Assembly: GCF_012516435.1 (NCBI RefSeq)
Contig: NZ_CP051216.1
Location: forward strand, 1,056,001 to 1,120,000
Length of the DNA: 64,000 bases
Reading direction: 5' to 3'
Source of the DNA: Pseudodesulfovibrio sp. zrk46
Lineage (GTDB): Bacteria > Desulfobacterota > Desulfovibrionia > Desulfovibrionales > Desulfovibrionaceae
Part shown: positions 8,404-16,521 of the stretch, in pieces
Position numbering within the stretch: the stretch's first letter is position 1
Layout of the letters: each line of letters opens with the position of its first letter
Notes under the pieces: model-generated
The model's database searches: none
What the model was told of the DNA's origin: nothing
Seen by the model: the letters and a program-made list of their open reading frames with translations, nothing else
Translations under genes and position numbers: made by a program

Positions 8404-9676
8404 CCTCCCCACGAATGGAAAAACCCTTGGCATGGTGCTCAAGGGGTATCCCCGCATTTCCGAGACTTTCATCTCCAACGAGATCCGCCTGCTGGAAGAG
8501 ATGGGCTTCAAGATCCACATCTACTCCATGCGCGCCCCCCGCGAAAACTTCGCCCACGAATCCATCAAGCAGATCAAGGCCAAGGTCACCTACCTGCCCT
8601 CGTCCATGATCTGGGGCCTGCCCGCGTTTCTCTGGTACAACATCCGCCTCTTCGCCAGAATGCCGAAGCGGTATATGGCCTGTCTCAAGCTCATGATGAG
8701 CCGTTTCGCCCTTGCGCCCAAGAAGCACACCTGGATCAAACACATGCTCCAGGCCGGGTTCATCGTGCAGAAGACCATCATCGATGAAGGCGAAGACATC
8801 GGCCACTTCCACGGCCACTTTGCCCACACGCCGACCACGGTGACCATGTACGCCGCCAAGCTGCTCGGCGTGCCGTTCTCCTTCACGGCCCACGCCAAGG
8901 ATATCTACACCCAGAATCCGCGCCGCTTTCAGGACAAGATCGACCTCGCCAAATTCGTTGTCACCTGCACCAAGTACAACGAAAAATATCTTTCCAAGGT
9001 CGCCCTCAACGGCAAGCCGATCCACTGCGTTTACCACGGCATCAACCTCGACCTGTTCTCGCCCAACGGGCGCGTCACCGAGGCCAAGACGCCGTACAAG
9101 ATCCTGACCGTCGCCCGCTTCGTGGAGAAGAAGGGCCTCGACACCGTGCTCCGCGCACTGGCCAAGCTCCGCGCCGAGGGCATCGACTTCCGCTACACCC
9201 TCGTGGGTGAGGGCAAGGCTGCCTTCAACAAAAAGATTCGCAACCTCATCGACGAGTTGGGTCTGGCCGACGAGACCACACTGCCCGGCACCATCACTCA
9301 CGAAGAAGTTATCACGCTCCTCAACGAAGCCGACTGCTTCACCCTCGGCTGTCGCGAGGCTGAAGACGGCGACCGCGACGGCATCCCCAACGTGGTGGCA
9401 GAAGCCATGGCCACCGGCGTGCCGGTTGCCGCCACCGATGTCTCCGGCGTGCCCGAGCTGGTCACCCATGAAGAGACCGGCATGCTGTGCCCGTCCAATG
9501 ATGTGGATGCGCTGGCCGACATTCTGCGCCGCATCCTGACGGACGCCGAGCTGCGCGCCAAGGTTATTCCGGCAGCCCACGCCAAGGTGCATGAGGTCTT
9601 CAACAATAAGAAGCTCATTCACGACTTGGGGGAGATTTATATCTCGCATGGGGTGCCGTGTGCGGGCGCGAAGTAG
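8396..9676 (+). CDS. Glycosyltransferase family 4 (WcaL/colanic-acid type)
   Basis: 426 residues from the GTG at 8396, inside the end of the upstream glycosyltransferase (GTGAATAA overlap); an ATG at 8432 is the alternative. KGYPRISETFISNEI at the N-terminus and HFHGHFAHTPTTVTMYA with FTAHAKDIY are typical of colanic-acid-type GT4 enzymes. The C-terminal domain shows GRF-type nucleotide-sugar binding (VARFVEKKGLDTVLRA) and the E-x7-E region GIPNVVAEAMATGVPVAATD. The enzyme probably works with the coupled GT28-like gene on one surface glycan. A terminator follows at 9719. Confidence 0.92.
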   Translation: MNNLPTNGKTLGMVLKGYPRISETFISNEIRLLEEMGFKIHIYSMRAPRENFAHESIKQIKAKVTYLPSSMIWGLPAFLWYNIRLFARMPKRYMACLKLMMSRFALAPKKHTWIKHMLQAGFIVQKTIIDEGEDIGHFHGHFAHTPTTVTMYAAKLLGVPFSFTAHAKDIYTQNPRRFQDKIDLAKFVVTCTKYNEKYLSKVALNGKPIHCVYHGINLDLFSPNGRVTEAKTPYKILTVARFVEKKGLDTVLRALAKLRAEGIDFRYTLVGEGKAAFNKKIRNLIDELGLADETTLPGTITHEEVITLLNEADCFTLGCREAEDGDRDGIPNVVAEAMATGVPVAATDVSGVPELVTHEETGMLCPSNDVDALADILRRILTDAELRAKVIPAAHAKVHEVFNNKKLIHDLGEIYISHGVPCAGAK

Positions 9677-9718
9677 CTTCTTTTTGGAAGAGAAGAAGTA
9701 GGAGAAGAGATAAGGAAG

Positions 9719-9745
9719 GCCGCCCTTTTGGGGCGGCTTTTTTGA
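9719..9745 (+). terminator. Rho-independent terminator after the glycosyltransferase operon
   Basis: GCCGCCC pairs with GGGCGGC around a 5-base loop and is followed by six T. It lies 42 bp after the glycosyltransferase stop codon. Confidence 0.88.
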
Positions 9746-9795
9746 TGGTGATGTACGCTTTTCAAGCGTGAGAGCCGTCGCTATTACTCCTCCAT

Positions 9796-10020
9796 GTCCT
9801 GCGCGGACGGCGGTTCTTTCTTGGCTGAGCCGCCCCAAGAAAGAACCAAAGAAACGCGGCTTTTCTAGCATGCCCGCCTCGTGAGTTCTCGCCGAGAATC
9901 TGATCCAAATAGAATGCCTTGAATCGTGCTGCGCGACGTTCGTCGCTGCCGATTGTTTGTGGTTTCGTCGGCATTCGATTTGGTCAGTTTCTATGGCTCA
10001 TACTCAAGGGCTGATGCAGG
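9796..10020 (-). repeat. Dispersed repeat family C, copy 1 (inverted relative to copies 2 and 3)
   Basis: The reverse complement closely matches 46279-46501 along its whole length and matches 44993-45141 over its first two thirds. Shared blocks include CTGACCAAATCGAATGCCG, GCGACGAACGTCGCG, GGCATTCTATTTGGATCAGA and the hairpin with arms GTTCTTTCTTGG and CCAAGAAAGAAC. Short frames that cross it are not conserved as protein, so I treat it as non-coding. Confidence 0.9.
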
Positions 10021-10080
10021 TCTTTGTTTGGTAAAATGAGAGTTGTGCTAGAGCGAAAGGGCGCTCTACTCATCAACCCG

Positions 10081-10157
10081 CGCTGAAAGGCGAAAACCGA
10101 TTTGAAAAGAGCCAAGCGAAGCGCTGGTTCGTTCAAATCGATTTTCGCCTTTCAACG
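10081..10157. repeat. Long imperfect inverted repeat between repeat C1 and the next gene
   Basis: The 21-base arm at 10086-10106 (starts AAAGGCGAAAACCGATTT) pairs with 10132-10152 with a single mismatch, around a 25-base loop that holds its own small GCG/CGC stem. It ends 22 bp from the stop of the minus-strand membrane protein gene and could act as a terminator for it, although no clean T run follows. Otherwise 9746-10178 holds only repeat C1. Confidence 0.7.
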
Positions 10158-10178
10158 CCAGTGGGGCCGGAGGCATTC

Positions 10179-10481
10179 TTAGAGCATTCTTATGGCGAGG
10201 GATGCTCCCAGCCAGAGGCCGGAGGAGACGATGCCGACCCAGGCGAATTTGGCCATGGGCGGGGAGAGCCATTTCTTTTGAACGATGAGACCGACGAAAA
10301 TGACGTGCAGCGGCACCGGGAGCGCGAGCATCAGGCCAAACAGATGGTGATGGGCGTCGTGTGATTCTTCCGGGAAGAATTTCATGGCAAGATAGCCCGT
10401 CCACCAATCCACGAACACCATGACCAGAAGCATCAGCCCGATGGCTGAAACAAGGGTCGCAAAAATTCGAAAAACGCGCAT
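10179..10481 (-). CDS. Small three-helix membrane protein
   Basis: 100 residues with three hydrophobic segments (about 5-33, 46-65 and 77-98), separated by a short acidic and His-rich loop (EESHDAHHH). That loop could bind a metal. I do not recognise the family. It starts 9 bp after the stop of the cache-domain gene, so the two are probably one operon and may form a membrane-associated pair. No obvious ribosome binding site precedes the ATG, which is consistent with coupling to the upstream gene. Confidence 0.7.
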   Translation of the reverse strand: MRVFRIFATLVSAIGLMLLVMVFVDWWTGYLAMKFFPEESHDAHHHLFGLMLALPVPLHVIFVGLIVQKKWLSPPMAKFAWVGIVSSGLWLGASLAIRML

Positions 10482-10490
10482 GAACAGCCC

Positions 10491-10943
10491 TTATTTGTAG
10501 TAGATGCCGCACCCGACAAAGGCGTCCATATTGGGCACGGGGCGGACATAGGTCTTCTTGGGCTGCACCTTGCCGGTGGAGGGATTGGCGTACTTGTACT
10601 CCACCCAACCGCCGCCCATCTTGGCGAGGTTCACCATCTCGCGAATCTGGTAAACGCCGTCGGGATCGTGGACGTTCCAACGATTCTTGCCCGCGACCTC
10701 GGGCTTGGCACCAAGGGCGAGGCAGTTGCCGTCAAAAGTGTAAAAGAGCAGATAGTAGTCGCCGTCGATGAACTCACCATCGGGGTCCATGAAATCCGCA
10801 GCAGCCTGTTTGGCGCCCACGGCCTTGATATGGATAACGCCCTTGCTCACCAGGTCCTGGGCAGTTTGCTCACAACTTCCGGCCAAGGCGAAAGTGGACA
10901 CGATCAACAGGACAACGGCAGCAAGGCTCAACGATTTGCTCAT
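10491..10943 (-). CDS. Periplasmic single-cache domain protein
   Basis: 150 residues. A cleavable signal peptide (SLSLAAVVLLIVSTFALAGS) directs it to the periplasm. The rest matches a stand-alone single cache (sCache_2-like) domain, with FMDPDGEFIDGDYYLLFYTF, NRWNVHDPDGVYQIREMV and VGCGIYYK at the end. In chemoreceptors and kinases this domain binds small ligands. Here it has no signalling partner in the same chain, so it may present a ligand to another sensor or to the small membrane protein encoded 9 bp downstream. AAAGGAG precedes the start at good spacing. Confidence 0.82.
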   Translation of the reverse strand: MSKSLSLAAVVLLIVSTFALAGSCEQTAQDLVSKGVIHIKAVGAKQAAADFMDPDGEFIDGDYYLLFYTFDGNCLALGAKPEVAGKNRWNVHDPDGVYQIREMVNLAKMGGGWVEYKYANPSTGKVQPKKTYVRPVPNMDAFVGCGIYYK

Positions 10944-11101
10944 GGATACTCCTTTTGAATATCAGGCATAATGCCGCATGCGCCTGATTCTGGCAATCCT
11001 CGACACCCTATTTACACAATACTCATTATCACTCTCTTGACCGAGAGCACACGCTCTGTCACTTTATTTGTATGACGGTATGAAAACAGCGGGAGGACAT
11101 C

Positions 11102-11338
11102 ATGAGCAGAAAGGTACGTTCCGTTCGGGTTCCCAAGGAGTTGGAGACCATGAACCTGTCCGGCATCATCCATGAGTGTGAGCGGTATCTGCGCGACCTT
11201 GAGTCCGCAACCCTTCTCAAGCAGCAGGGTAATCAGGAGGCGGCCGAAGCTCTGATGCGCGCCCGCCAGACCGATCTGGGGAAAAAGATCAGCAAGCTCG
11301 TGTGGGAAGCACGGGTGGAATACGGCAAGCACCACTAG
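11102..11338 (+). CDS. Hypothetical small basic helical protein
   Basis: 78 residues, starting at an ATG with GGGAGG upstream. The sequence is hydrophilic and mostly helical (ECERYLRDLESATLLKQQG and AAEALMRARQTDLGKKIS), with no membrane segment or known motif. It comes first in a same-strand run with a thioesterase (58 bp gap) and a VOC protein. A GAGAGC-N4-GCTCTG inverted repeat at about 11041-11056 lies in the upstream region and might be regulatory. I cannot assign a function. Confidence 0.7.
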   Translation: MSRKVRSVRVPKELETMNLSGIIHECERYLRDLESATLLKQQGNQEAAEALMRARQTDLGKKISKLVWEARVEYGKHH

Positions 11339-11396
11339 CTGACGCAAGGACAAACCTGTCAGCGGCTGAATGAGTTTTTTTGAAGAGAGAGAGAAA

Positions 11397-11894
11397 ATGG
11401 AACCCAAATCCGCAAAAGAATCCGAAGTAGTCATGACCCATCTGGTGCTGCCGCAGGACGCCAATCCTGCGGGCAACCTGCATGGTGGCGTGATCCTCAA
11501 GCATATTGATACGGCTGGCGGCGTAGTGTGCAAAAAGCACTCGCGCTCCAACATCGTGACCGTGTCCATCGACCGCATGGCGTTCAAGCTGCCCGCCTAC
11601 ATGGGCGAACTGCTGACCTTCAAGGCGAGCCTCAATTACGTGGGCCGCTCCAGTATGGAAGTGGGCGTACGCGTGGAAGCAGAGAACCTGACCACCGGAG
11701 AAATCCGGCACACCAACTCCGCCTACCTGACCTATGTCGCGCTGGACAAGAACGGCAAGCCCACTCAGGTGCCGCCGCTGCGGCTGGAAGACGACACCGC
11801 AAAGCGACGTCACAGAGAAGCCGAACTGCGCCGTGAGTTGCGTCAGAAAGAGCGAGAACTGGAACAGAACGGCGGCAAGCTCTGCGAGGAGTAA
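11397..11894 (+). CDS. Acyl-CoA thioesterase, YciA/BACH-like hot-dog fold
   Basis: 165 residues from the ATG at 11397 (purine-rich GAGAGAGAG upstream); an ATG at 11370 is the alternative. MTHLVLPQDANPAGNLHGGV holds the conserved catalytic N-L-H-G-G motif of hot-dog acyl-CoA hydrolases, followed by VVCKKHSRSNIVTVSIDRM. A charged, probably coiled C-terminal tail (about 140-165, KRRHREAELRRELRQKERE) extends past the enzyme core. It would hydrolyse acyl-CoA in the cytoplasm; chain-length preference is unknown. The next gene starts 3 bp after its stop. Confidence 0.9.
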   Translation: MEPKSAKESEVVMTHLVLPQDANPAGNLHGGVILKHIDTAGGVVCKKHSRSNIVTVSIDRMAFKLPAYMGELLTFKASLNYVGRSSMEVGVRVEAENLTTGEIRHTNSAYLTYVALDKNGKPTQVPPLRLEDDTAKRRHREAELRRELRQKERELEQNGGKLCEE

Positions 11895-11897
11895 GCG

Positions 11898-12497
11898 ATG
11901 CCCAACTACACCGGCATCAATCATCTGGCCATGGCCACGGGCGACATGGACGCCACCATCCGCTTCTGGCGCGACCTGCTGGGGATGCGGCTGGTGGCTG
12001 GACTGGGCCATCCCGGCTACCGCCACTATTTTCTGGAGATATCCGAACAGGACATGATCGCCTTCTTTGAATGGCCCGGGGTGGAGCCCATTGAGGAGAA
12101 GGATCATGGCGTGCCCGTGAAAGGCCCGGCCGTGTTCGACCATATCTCTTTTGGCGTAGAGAGCGACGAAGACCTGTGGGAGCTCAAGGACAAACTGGAG
12201 GCCGCCGACATCTGGTGCTCCGAAGTGGTGGACCACGGCTTCATCCACTCCGTCTACGCCTTTGATCCCAACAACATTCCCATTGAATTCAGCGCCCCGG
12301 CCAAGGACGTGGATGTCCGCAAGACCCCGGTCATGGCCGACACCTCACCCTGCGCTGAAGCCCTCAAGGGCCCCGAGCCAAGACCGGGCATGTGGCCGGA
12401 AGTTACTGAGCCGACCCCCGAAGCGGAGCGCGAGGTATACGAAGGAGAAGGGGATGTGATCCGGCAGGCCGTATTGGAGAAAACGAGAAAAGATTGA
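11898..12497 (+). CDS. VOC-superfamily (glyoxalase/dioxygenase-like) protein
   Basis: 199 residues. Two beta-alpha-beta-beta-beta modules are visible: INHLAMATGDMDATIRFWRD opens the first, with H in INHLA as the usual metal position, and VFDHISFGVESDEDLWELKD opens the second, with IPIEFSAP supplying the terminal Glu ligand. After residue ~140 is a proline- and glutamate-rich tail unlike the family. It follows the thioesterase by 3 bp, so they share a transcript. The substrate is unknown; VOC enzymes include glyoxalases, dioxygenases and epimerases. Confidence 0.85.
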   Translation: MPNYTGINHLAMATGDMDATIRFWRDLLGMRLVAGLGHPGYRHYFLEISEQDMIAFFEWPGVEPIEEKDHGVPVKGPAVFDHISFGVESDEDLWELKDKLEAADIWCSEVVDHGFIHSVYAFDPNNIPIEFSAPAKDVDVRKTPVMADTSPCAEALKGPEPRPGMWPEVTEPTPEAEREVYEGEGDVIRQAVLEKTRKD

Positions 12498-12551
12498 TCC
12501 CGTAAGAATCATTCTAATTGCCCACTCACATCAATAAGGTAGTTATAGCGT

Positions 12552-12926
12552 ATGGCAGTATCAATCAATTTCATCGATAAGGGCACGTATGTCATCGCCG
12601 AACCGGATGGCACCATCTCCTCACATGAGGAAATGACTGCCTACGCCAAGGATATCATCAGGGGGGCCGCACGGCTCGACCGCAAGAAAGTGCTGATCCG
12701 GGGGCAGAACATCACCATGCAACTTTCGGCATACGACACCATTGCCTTTGCCGAAACCATGGATGAAATCAGCCTCGCACTGGGCGGATATCGCATCGCT
12801 GTGGTCACAGCCGAGCAGAGTGCAAAGAGCCGTTCCATGATCGAAACCGCGCTGGTCAACCGCTCCGTCGAGTATCGGGTATGTACCAGCGAAGAGTGTG
12901 CGCTGGGCTGGCTGCGACTGGACTGA
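12552..12926 (+). CDS. SpoIIAA-like (STAS/SEC14-type fold) protein, copy 1
   Basis: 124 residues. The layout (IDKGTYVIAEPDGTISSHEE, a strand KKVLIRGQNI, a helix, a strand YRIAVVTAEQ, then VEYRVCTSEECALGWLRL) resembles SpoIIAA-like proteins, which end in a strand plus an A-L-x-W-L helix. It is clearly paralogous to the gene at 13094, which begins with the same VSINF and shares MTAYAK, the KILIRGQ region and ETxLVNRS. No partner kinase or phosphatase is adjacent. Family assignment is by pattern only. The function may be ligand or lipid binding, or regulatory. Confidence 0.75.
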   Translation: MAVSINFIDKGTYVIAEPDGTISSHEEMTAYAKDIIRGAARLDRKKVLIRGQNITMQLSAYDTIAFAETMDEISLALGGYRIAVVTAEQSAKSRSMIETALVNRSVEYRVCTSEECALGWLRLD

Positions 12927-13093
12927 TCGCGTCTCCATTTCCAAGCCAAAACACCGAGACCAAGCCCCGTAAGCTGACTGATGCCCACCCATGATCACAG
13001 TGCGGGCAGAGCGTATTTGAGAAAATGGGAACAGAGCAATTCCATGAGAAATATTCTAATTGTTTTTCGCCATCCATAAGATATTAATAGGTC

Positions 13094-13459
13094 ATGACAG
13101 TATCAATCAATTTTACGGCTAAAAGCGCGTATGTCATCGCCGAGCCCGAGGGCAACATCTTCTCCCATGAAGAGATGACTGCCTACGCCAAAAACATCAT
13201 TGCCGGTGCCGCCAAGCTCAGGCGTAAAAAAATTTTGATCCGAGGCCAAGATATCACCATCAAGCTATCCATGTATGACAGCATCGAATTTGCTAACACC
13301 ATGGACAAGATCAGTTTGGCGCTGCAAGGATATCGGCTCGCAGTTATCACAGGCGAACAGAGCGCAGAAAGTCGATCCAAGATCGAAACCTCGCTGGTCA
13401 ACCGCTCCATCGAGTTCAAGGTATTCTCAACCGAAAGCAGTGCCTTGCAATGGCTGTGA
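13094..13459 (+). CDS. SpoIIAA-like protein, copy 2 (tandem paralogue)
   Basis: 121 residues. It is a diverged duplicate of 12552-12926, aligning from end to end with conserved start (MTVSINF), ETSLVNRSIEFKVFSTES and the terminal ALQWL. The 167-bp gap between the copies is also partly similar: the bases before each start (AATTG, ATAAG, TA) recur, suggesting that the promoter region was duplicated too. A terminator shared with the convergent HDOD gene follows at 13493. The two copies may be regulated alike but bind different partners (inference). Confidence 0.75.
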   Translation: MTVSINFTAKSAYVIAEPEGNIFSHEEMTAYAKNIIAGAAKLRRKKILIRGQDITIKLSMYDSIEFANTMDKISLALQGYRLAVITGEQSAESRSKIETSLVNRSIEFKVFSTESSALQWL

Positions 13460-13492
13460 CCGGACTTATTGCACGCTGATTTTCAAGCCAAT

Positions 13493-13530
13493 AAAAAAGC
13501 CCGGAGTATCAACTCCGGGCTTTTCTTTTA
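13493..13530. terminator. Bidirectional rho-independent terminator
   Basis: GCCCGGAGT (13499-13507) pairs with ACTCCGGGC (13512-13520), with an A run on the left and a T-rich run on the right. It serves the SpoIIAA-like gene on the plus strand and the HDOD gene on the minus strand. Confidence 0.9.
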
Positions 13531-13543
13531 ATTGATGCTTCGG

Positions 13544-14806
13544 CTAGTCACCGGGAAAGAAGGCGGCCATGACATCTCTGGCCTGACGCTCTGCCTGACG
13601 ACAGATCATGAACAGGTCGTCCTTGTCGAGTTTGAGCATCTCCCATGTACGGGGGTCGAATTCCGGCACGAGGGATGCGCCGCTGGCACCGATACCCAGC
13701 CCGTGGGTGATGAAATCGGCCAGATGGATAACCGAGGCTTCGGCAGGCATGGAGGCCTGCAACGGATTGTGATGATGGTGGATGAGCACTTCAAGGAAGG
13801 CCGGCAAACGCCACATCTTGAGCAGCTTTCCGCCGATATCCGCATGGGTGCAGCCCCATACTGTCCGCTCCACATCAACCAACGCCCTGCGACCCACCTT
13901 GGCGGGACGAAGCACGTCGGTGGACGCCTGCGGATGATTCTTGAGCATAATGAGACGGCCGATGTCGTGCAGCAAACCGGCCACGAAAAATTTCTCGTCG
14001 CCCTGCAACCCGGCCTTGCTCGCCAGCAGGCGGGCCACGATGCCACAGGTGACGGAGTGGAGCCAGAACTCCTTGAGAGTGAAAAACTCTTCCGGGATAT
14101 CATCAAAGGCGGCAATGACCGACACGCCAAGGGCAAGGTTGGTAAGCTGGTTGGTGCCCACAATGGTCACGGCGCGGGACAGGGTGTCGATCTTGCTGGA
14201 AAAGCCATAGAACGGCGAGTTAACCATCTTGAGGAGCTTGGCGGACAGGGCCACGTCCTTGCTGATGACCTCGGCCACATAGGCGGCCGAACTGCGCGGA
14301 TTCTTGAGGGCTTCGGAAATTTCGAAAAAGATGTTGGGAAGCGATGCCAGAGCGGCTTCCTGGGTGACGACGTCGTTGAGCTTGAAGCTCTCCTCCCGCG
14401 TCGGCGGCGGAGTGGTGAGGTTGAAGGTGTCGTCATGGGGGTTGGCAGCGAGCATCCAATTGGCCTGCTCCACATCGAGGTCACGGGCCTGACGCAGCAC
14501 GTATACTTTGGCCATTTCCTGAACAACGGGATGTTTCAGAGGGTTGAGCACGAACCGCTGGGCCGCCATGATCTTGCAGGCATCCAGCACCTCGGGATCC
14601 AGCTCGTCAAAGGAAGTCGGGCAGTCATCGCATGCCGCATCATCACCCTGAATGGAGACCTCTGAAATACCCCAGACACGGCAGGTGCGCAGGTGGGCTT
14701 CGGTCACGACTGCGCCACGCGGCAGCAGCATGCGCCCTTCCGAGGTGGTGAGGTCTTCGGCCAGGGCCATGCCCGGCTCTATGGCTTCAATGGGTAGTTT
14801 AGGCAT
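13544..14806 (-). CDS. HDOD-domain signalling protein
   Basis: 420 residues from the ATG at 14806 (AAAGGAAAC upstream); an upstream in-frame ATG would add 16 residues. The N-terminal ~130 residues (LPIEAIEPGMALAEDLTTSE) resemble the leader found before HD-GYP and HDOD domains in these bacteria. From about residue 150 the HDOD domain shows SLPNIFFEISEALKNP, SKDVALSAKLLKMVNSPF and TLSRAVTIVGTNQLTNLA, then a degenerate HD region (AGLLHDIGRLIML). HDOD proteins lack or have altered phosphohydrolase activity and act in signal transduction; the partner is unknown. Confidence 0.9.
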   Translation of the reverse strand: MPKLPIEAIEPGMALAEDLTTSEGRMLLPRGAVVTEAHLRTCRVWGISEVSIQGDDAACDDCPTSFDELDPEVLDACKIMAAQRFVLNPLKHPVVQEMAKVYVLRQARDLDVEQANWMLAANPHDDTFNLTTPPPTREESFKLNDVVTQEAALASLPNIFFEISEALKNPRSSAAYVAEVISKDVALSAKLLKMVNSPFYGFSSKIDTLSRAVTIVGTNQLTNLALGVSVIAAFDDIPEEFFTLKEFWLHSVTCGIVARLLASKAGLQGDEKFFVAGLLHDIGRLIMLKNHPQASTDVLRPAKVGRRALVDVERTVWGCTHADIGGKLLKMWRLPAFLEVLIHHHHNPLQASMPAEASVIHLADFITHGLGIGASGASLVPEFDPRTWEMLKLDKDDLFMICRQAERQARDVMAAFFPGD

Positions 14807-14938
14807 TTGAGTTTCCTTTGAATATACTCCTACCGGATTCATTATTTTAATCAATTATTATACGTTGGGCAACTTAATATTCCTTGCAAACGCAACGAAT
14901 TGGTGAGAAATCGCCTGAAGACAACGCAAGGAGAGCCC

Positions 14939-15667
14939 GTGTCCCGACAAGAATGCAAACTTCTTTTTCCCGGCCAATGTCGCCGGGCTTCGTTCATCCG
15001 GCGATACAAACGCTTCACCGTGGAAGCCACGGCACTCGATGGTTCTAACCAGGGCGATCTGCTGCTGGCGCACACCAACAACACGGGTTCCATGCTCGGC
15101 CTGCTGCGTACCGGGGCTCCGGCCCTGCTCTCCCCAGCGGCCAACCCCAAGCGCAAGCTCAAGTACACCCTTGAAGCCCTTGAACTGGGCGGCGCCATGG
15201 TGGGCGTGAACACCCTCACCCCCAACCGCATGCTCAAACTGGCGTGGGAAACAGGCGCCATGCCGGAGATGGCTGGCTACGATCACTTCAAGAGTGAAGC
15301 CAAGGTCGGCGACAGTCGTCTGGATGCCTACCTCAGCGGTCCTGAGGGCGAACTGTGGGTGGAGTGCAAGAACGTCACCATGGTCGAGGATGACATCGCC
15401 TGCTTCCCGGACGCCGTGACCGAACGCGGCCAGAAGCATCTGCGCGAGCTCATGGCGCTGGCCGAGACCGGCGCGCGAGTGGCCCTCTTCTTTCTGGTGC
15501 AACGGCCTGACGGCCACTGCTTCGGCCCGGCCGATGTTATCGACCCGGTATATGCGGAGCTGTTCTACGAGGCCCTGGACAAGGGCGTGGAGGCATGGCC
15601 CTACGTGGCCCATGTAGATGCCGAGGGCATCAGGCTGGGCGAACGTCTCAAGGTGGTGCGTCCGTGA
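14939..15667 (+). CDS. sfsA: SfsA family DNA/RNA-binding nuclease
   Basis: 242 residues from the GTG at 14939, with AAGGAG upstream. The family signatures are visible: FIRRYKRFTVEA and HTNNTGSMLGLL near the start, then VGDSRLDAYLSG and WVECKNVTMVEDD, where the D and E-x-K residues fit the nuclease-like catalytic core, and FPDAVTERGQKHLREL. SfsA was first described as a sugar-fermentation stimulator and later as a nucleic-acid-binding or nuclease protein. Its stop overlaps the GTG start of the EamA transporter by four bases, so the two are translationally coupled. Confidence 0.92.
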   Translation: MSRQECKLLFPGQCRRASFIRRYKRFTVEATALDGSNQGDLLLAHTNNTGSMLGLLRTGAPALLSPAANPKRKLKYTLEALELGGAMVGVNTLTPNRMLKLAWETGAMPEMAGYDHFKSEAKVGDSRLDAYLSGPEGELWVECKNVTMVEDDIACFPDAVTERGQKHLRELMALAETGARVALFFLVQRPDGHCFGPADVIDPVYAELFYEALDKGVEAWPYVAHVDAEGIRLGERLKVVRP

Positions 15668-16521
15668 CCGGTTTCATCTTTGGCGCCATCATCATCAGCT
15701 TCTCCTCGGTCATGGTGAAGCTAGCCAACGTGCCCCCCGACGTGGCCGGATTCTACCGCCTCTTCGTGGGCGGCCTCGGCATGCTGGCCATCCTCTGGAA
15801 GATGGGCAAGCTCAAGAACCTGACCCGTCACGTCTGGGTCTGGTCTCTGCTCTCGGCCCTCTTCTTTACGGCGGATTTCTATTGCTGGCACCGCGCCATC
15901 ATCGCCACCGGGCCGGGAATTTCCACCATGCTCGCCAACTTTCAGGTCTTCGTGCTGGCGGCCGTGTCCATCGTCTTCCTCAAAGAGAAGGTGTCGCTCA
16001 AATTTCTCATCGCCATGCCCACGGCCATGCTCGGCCTGTACCTCATGGTCGGCGTCTCGTGGGATGCATTCACGCCGGAATTCAAGCTGGGTGTCGTCTA
16101 CGGCCTGCTCACGGCGCTGGCCTATGCGCTCTATCTGCTCTCACTGAAATATTCCCTGTCCAAGGCGGACGCAGACCCGCTGGCCATGGCGTGTGCCGTG
16201 GCCCTGATCACCGGAGTCTGCCTCGGCGGTCTCTCCATCGCGCAAGGGGAATCCTTCATCATCCCGGACAACCAGTCACTGGCCGCGCTGGGCGCACTGG
16301 CCCTCATCTGCCATGCGGGCGGCTGGTATCTGATCACGCGCGGCATACAGGTGGTCCGCACCTCGCTGGTGGGACTCATCCTGCTGCTGCAGCCGACCCT
16401 TTCCTATGTCTGGGACATTCTCTTTTTCAACAAGCCCACCACCGCCGTCGAGTTAATCGGCGTCGGACTGGCCCTGACGGCCATCTATGTGGGCTCCCTC
16501 AAATCCGAGGAAACGACCTAA
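15664..16521 (+). CDS. EamA/DMT-family transporter
   Basis: 285 residues, GTG start overlapping the sfsA stop (GTGA). Ten hydrophobic segments form the two EamA repeats typical of drug/metabolite transporters: SFSSVMVKLANVPPDVAGF marks the first repeat and ITRGIQVVRTSLVGLILLLQ the second. The family exports or exchanges amino acids, nucleotides or other small metabolites; the substrate is not deducible. The stop overlaps the stop of the convergent cyclic-DPG-synthetase-like gene by four bases. Confidence 0.9.
   Translation: MTGFIFGAIIISFSSVMVKLANVPPDVAGFYRLFVGGLGMLAILWKMGKLKNLTRHVWVWSLLSALFFTADFYCWHRAIIATGPGISTMLANFQVFVLAAVSIVFLKEKVSLKFLIAMPTAMLGLYLMVGVSWDAFTPEFKLGVVYGLLTALAYALYLLSLKYSLSKADADPLAMACAVALITGVCLGGLSIAQGESFIIPDNQSLAALGALALICHAGGWYLITRGIQVVRTSLVGLILLLQPTLSYVWDILFFNKPTTAVELIGVGLALTAIYVGSLKSEETT

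Noticed and set aside
9796-10020. CRISPR array or tRNA-linked element at the dispersed repeats
   Set aside because: Copies are single, long and scattered, with no regular spacers and no cloverleaf.
10066-10680. Minus-strand 204-residue ORF
   Set aside because: It crosses the hairpin and two better genes in another frame and has no family resemblance.
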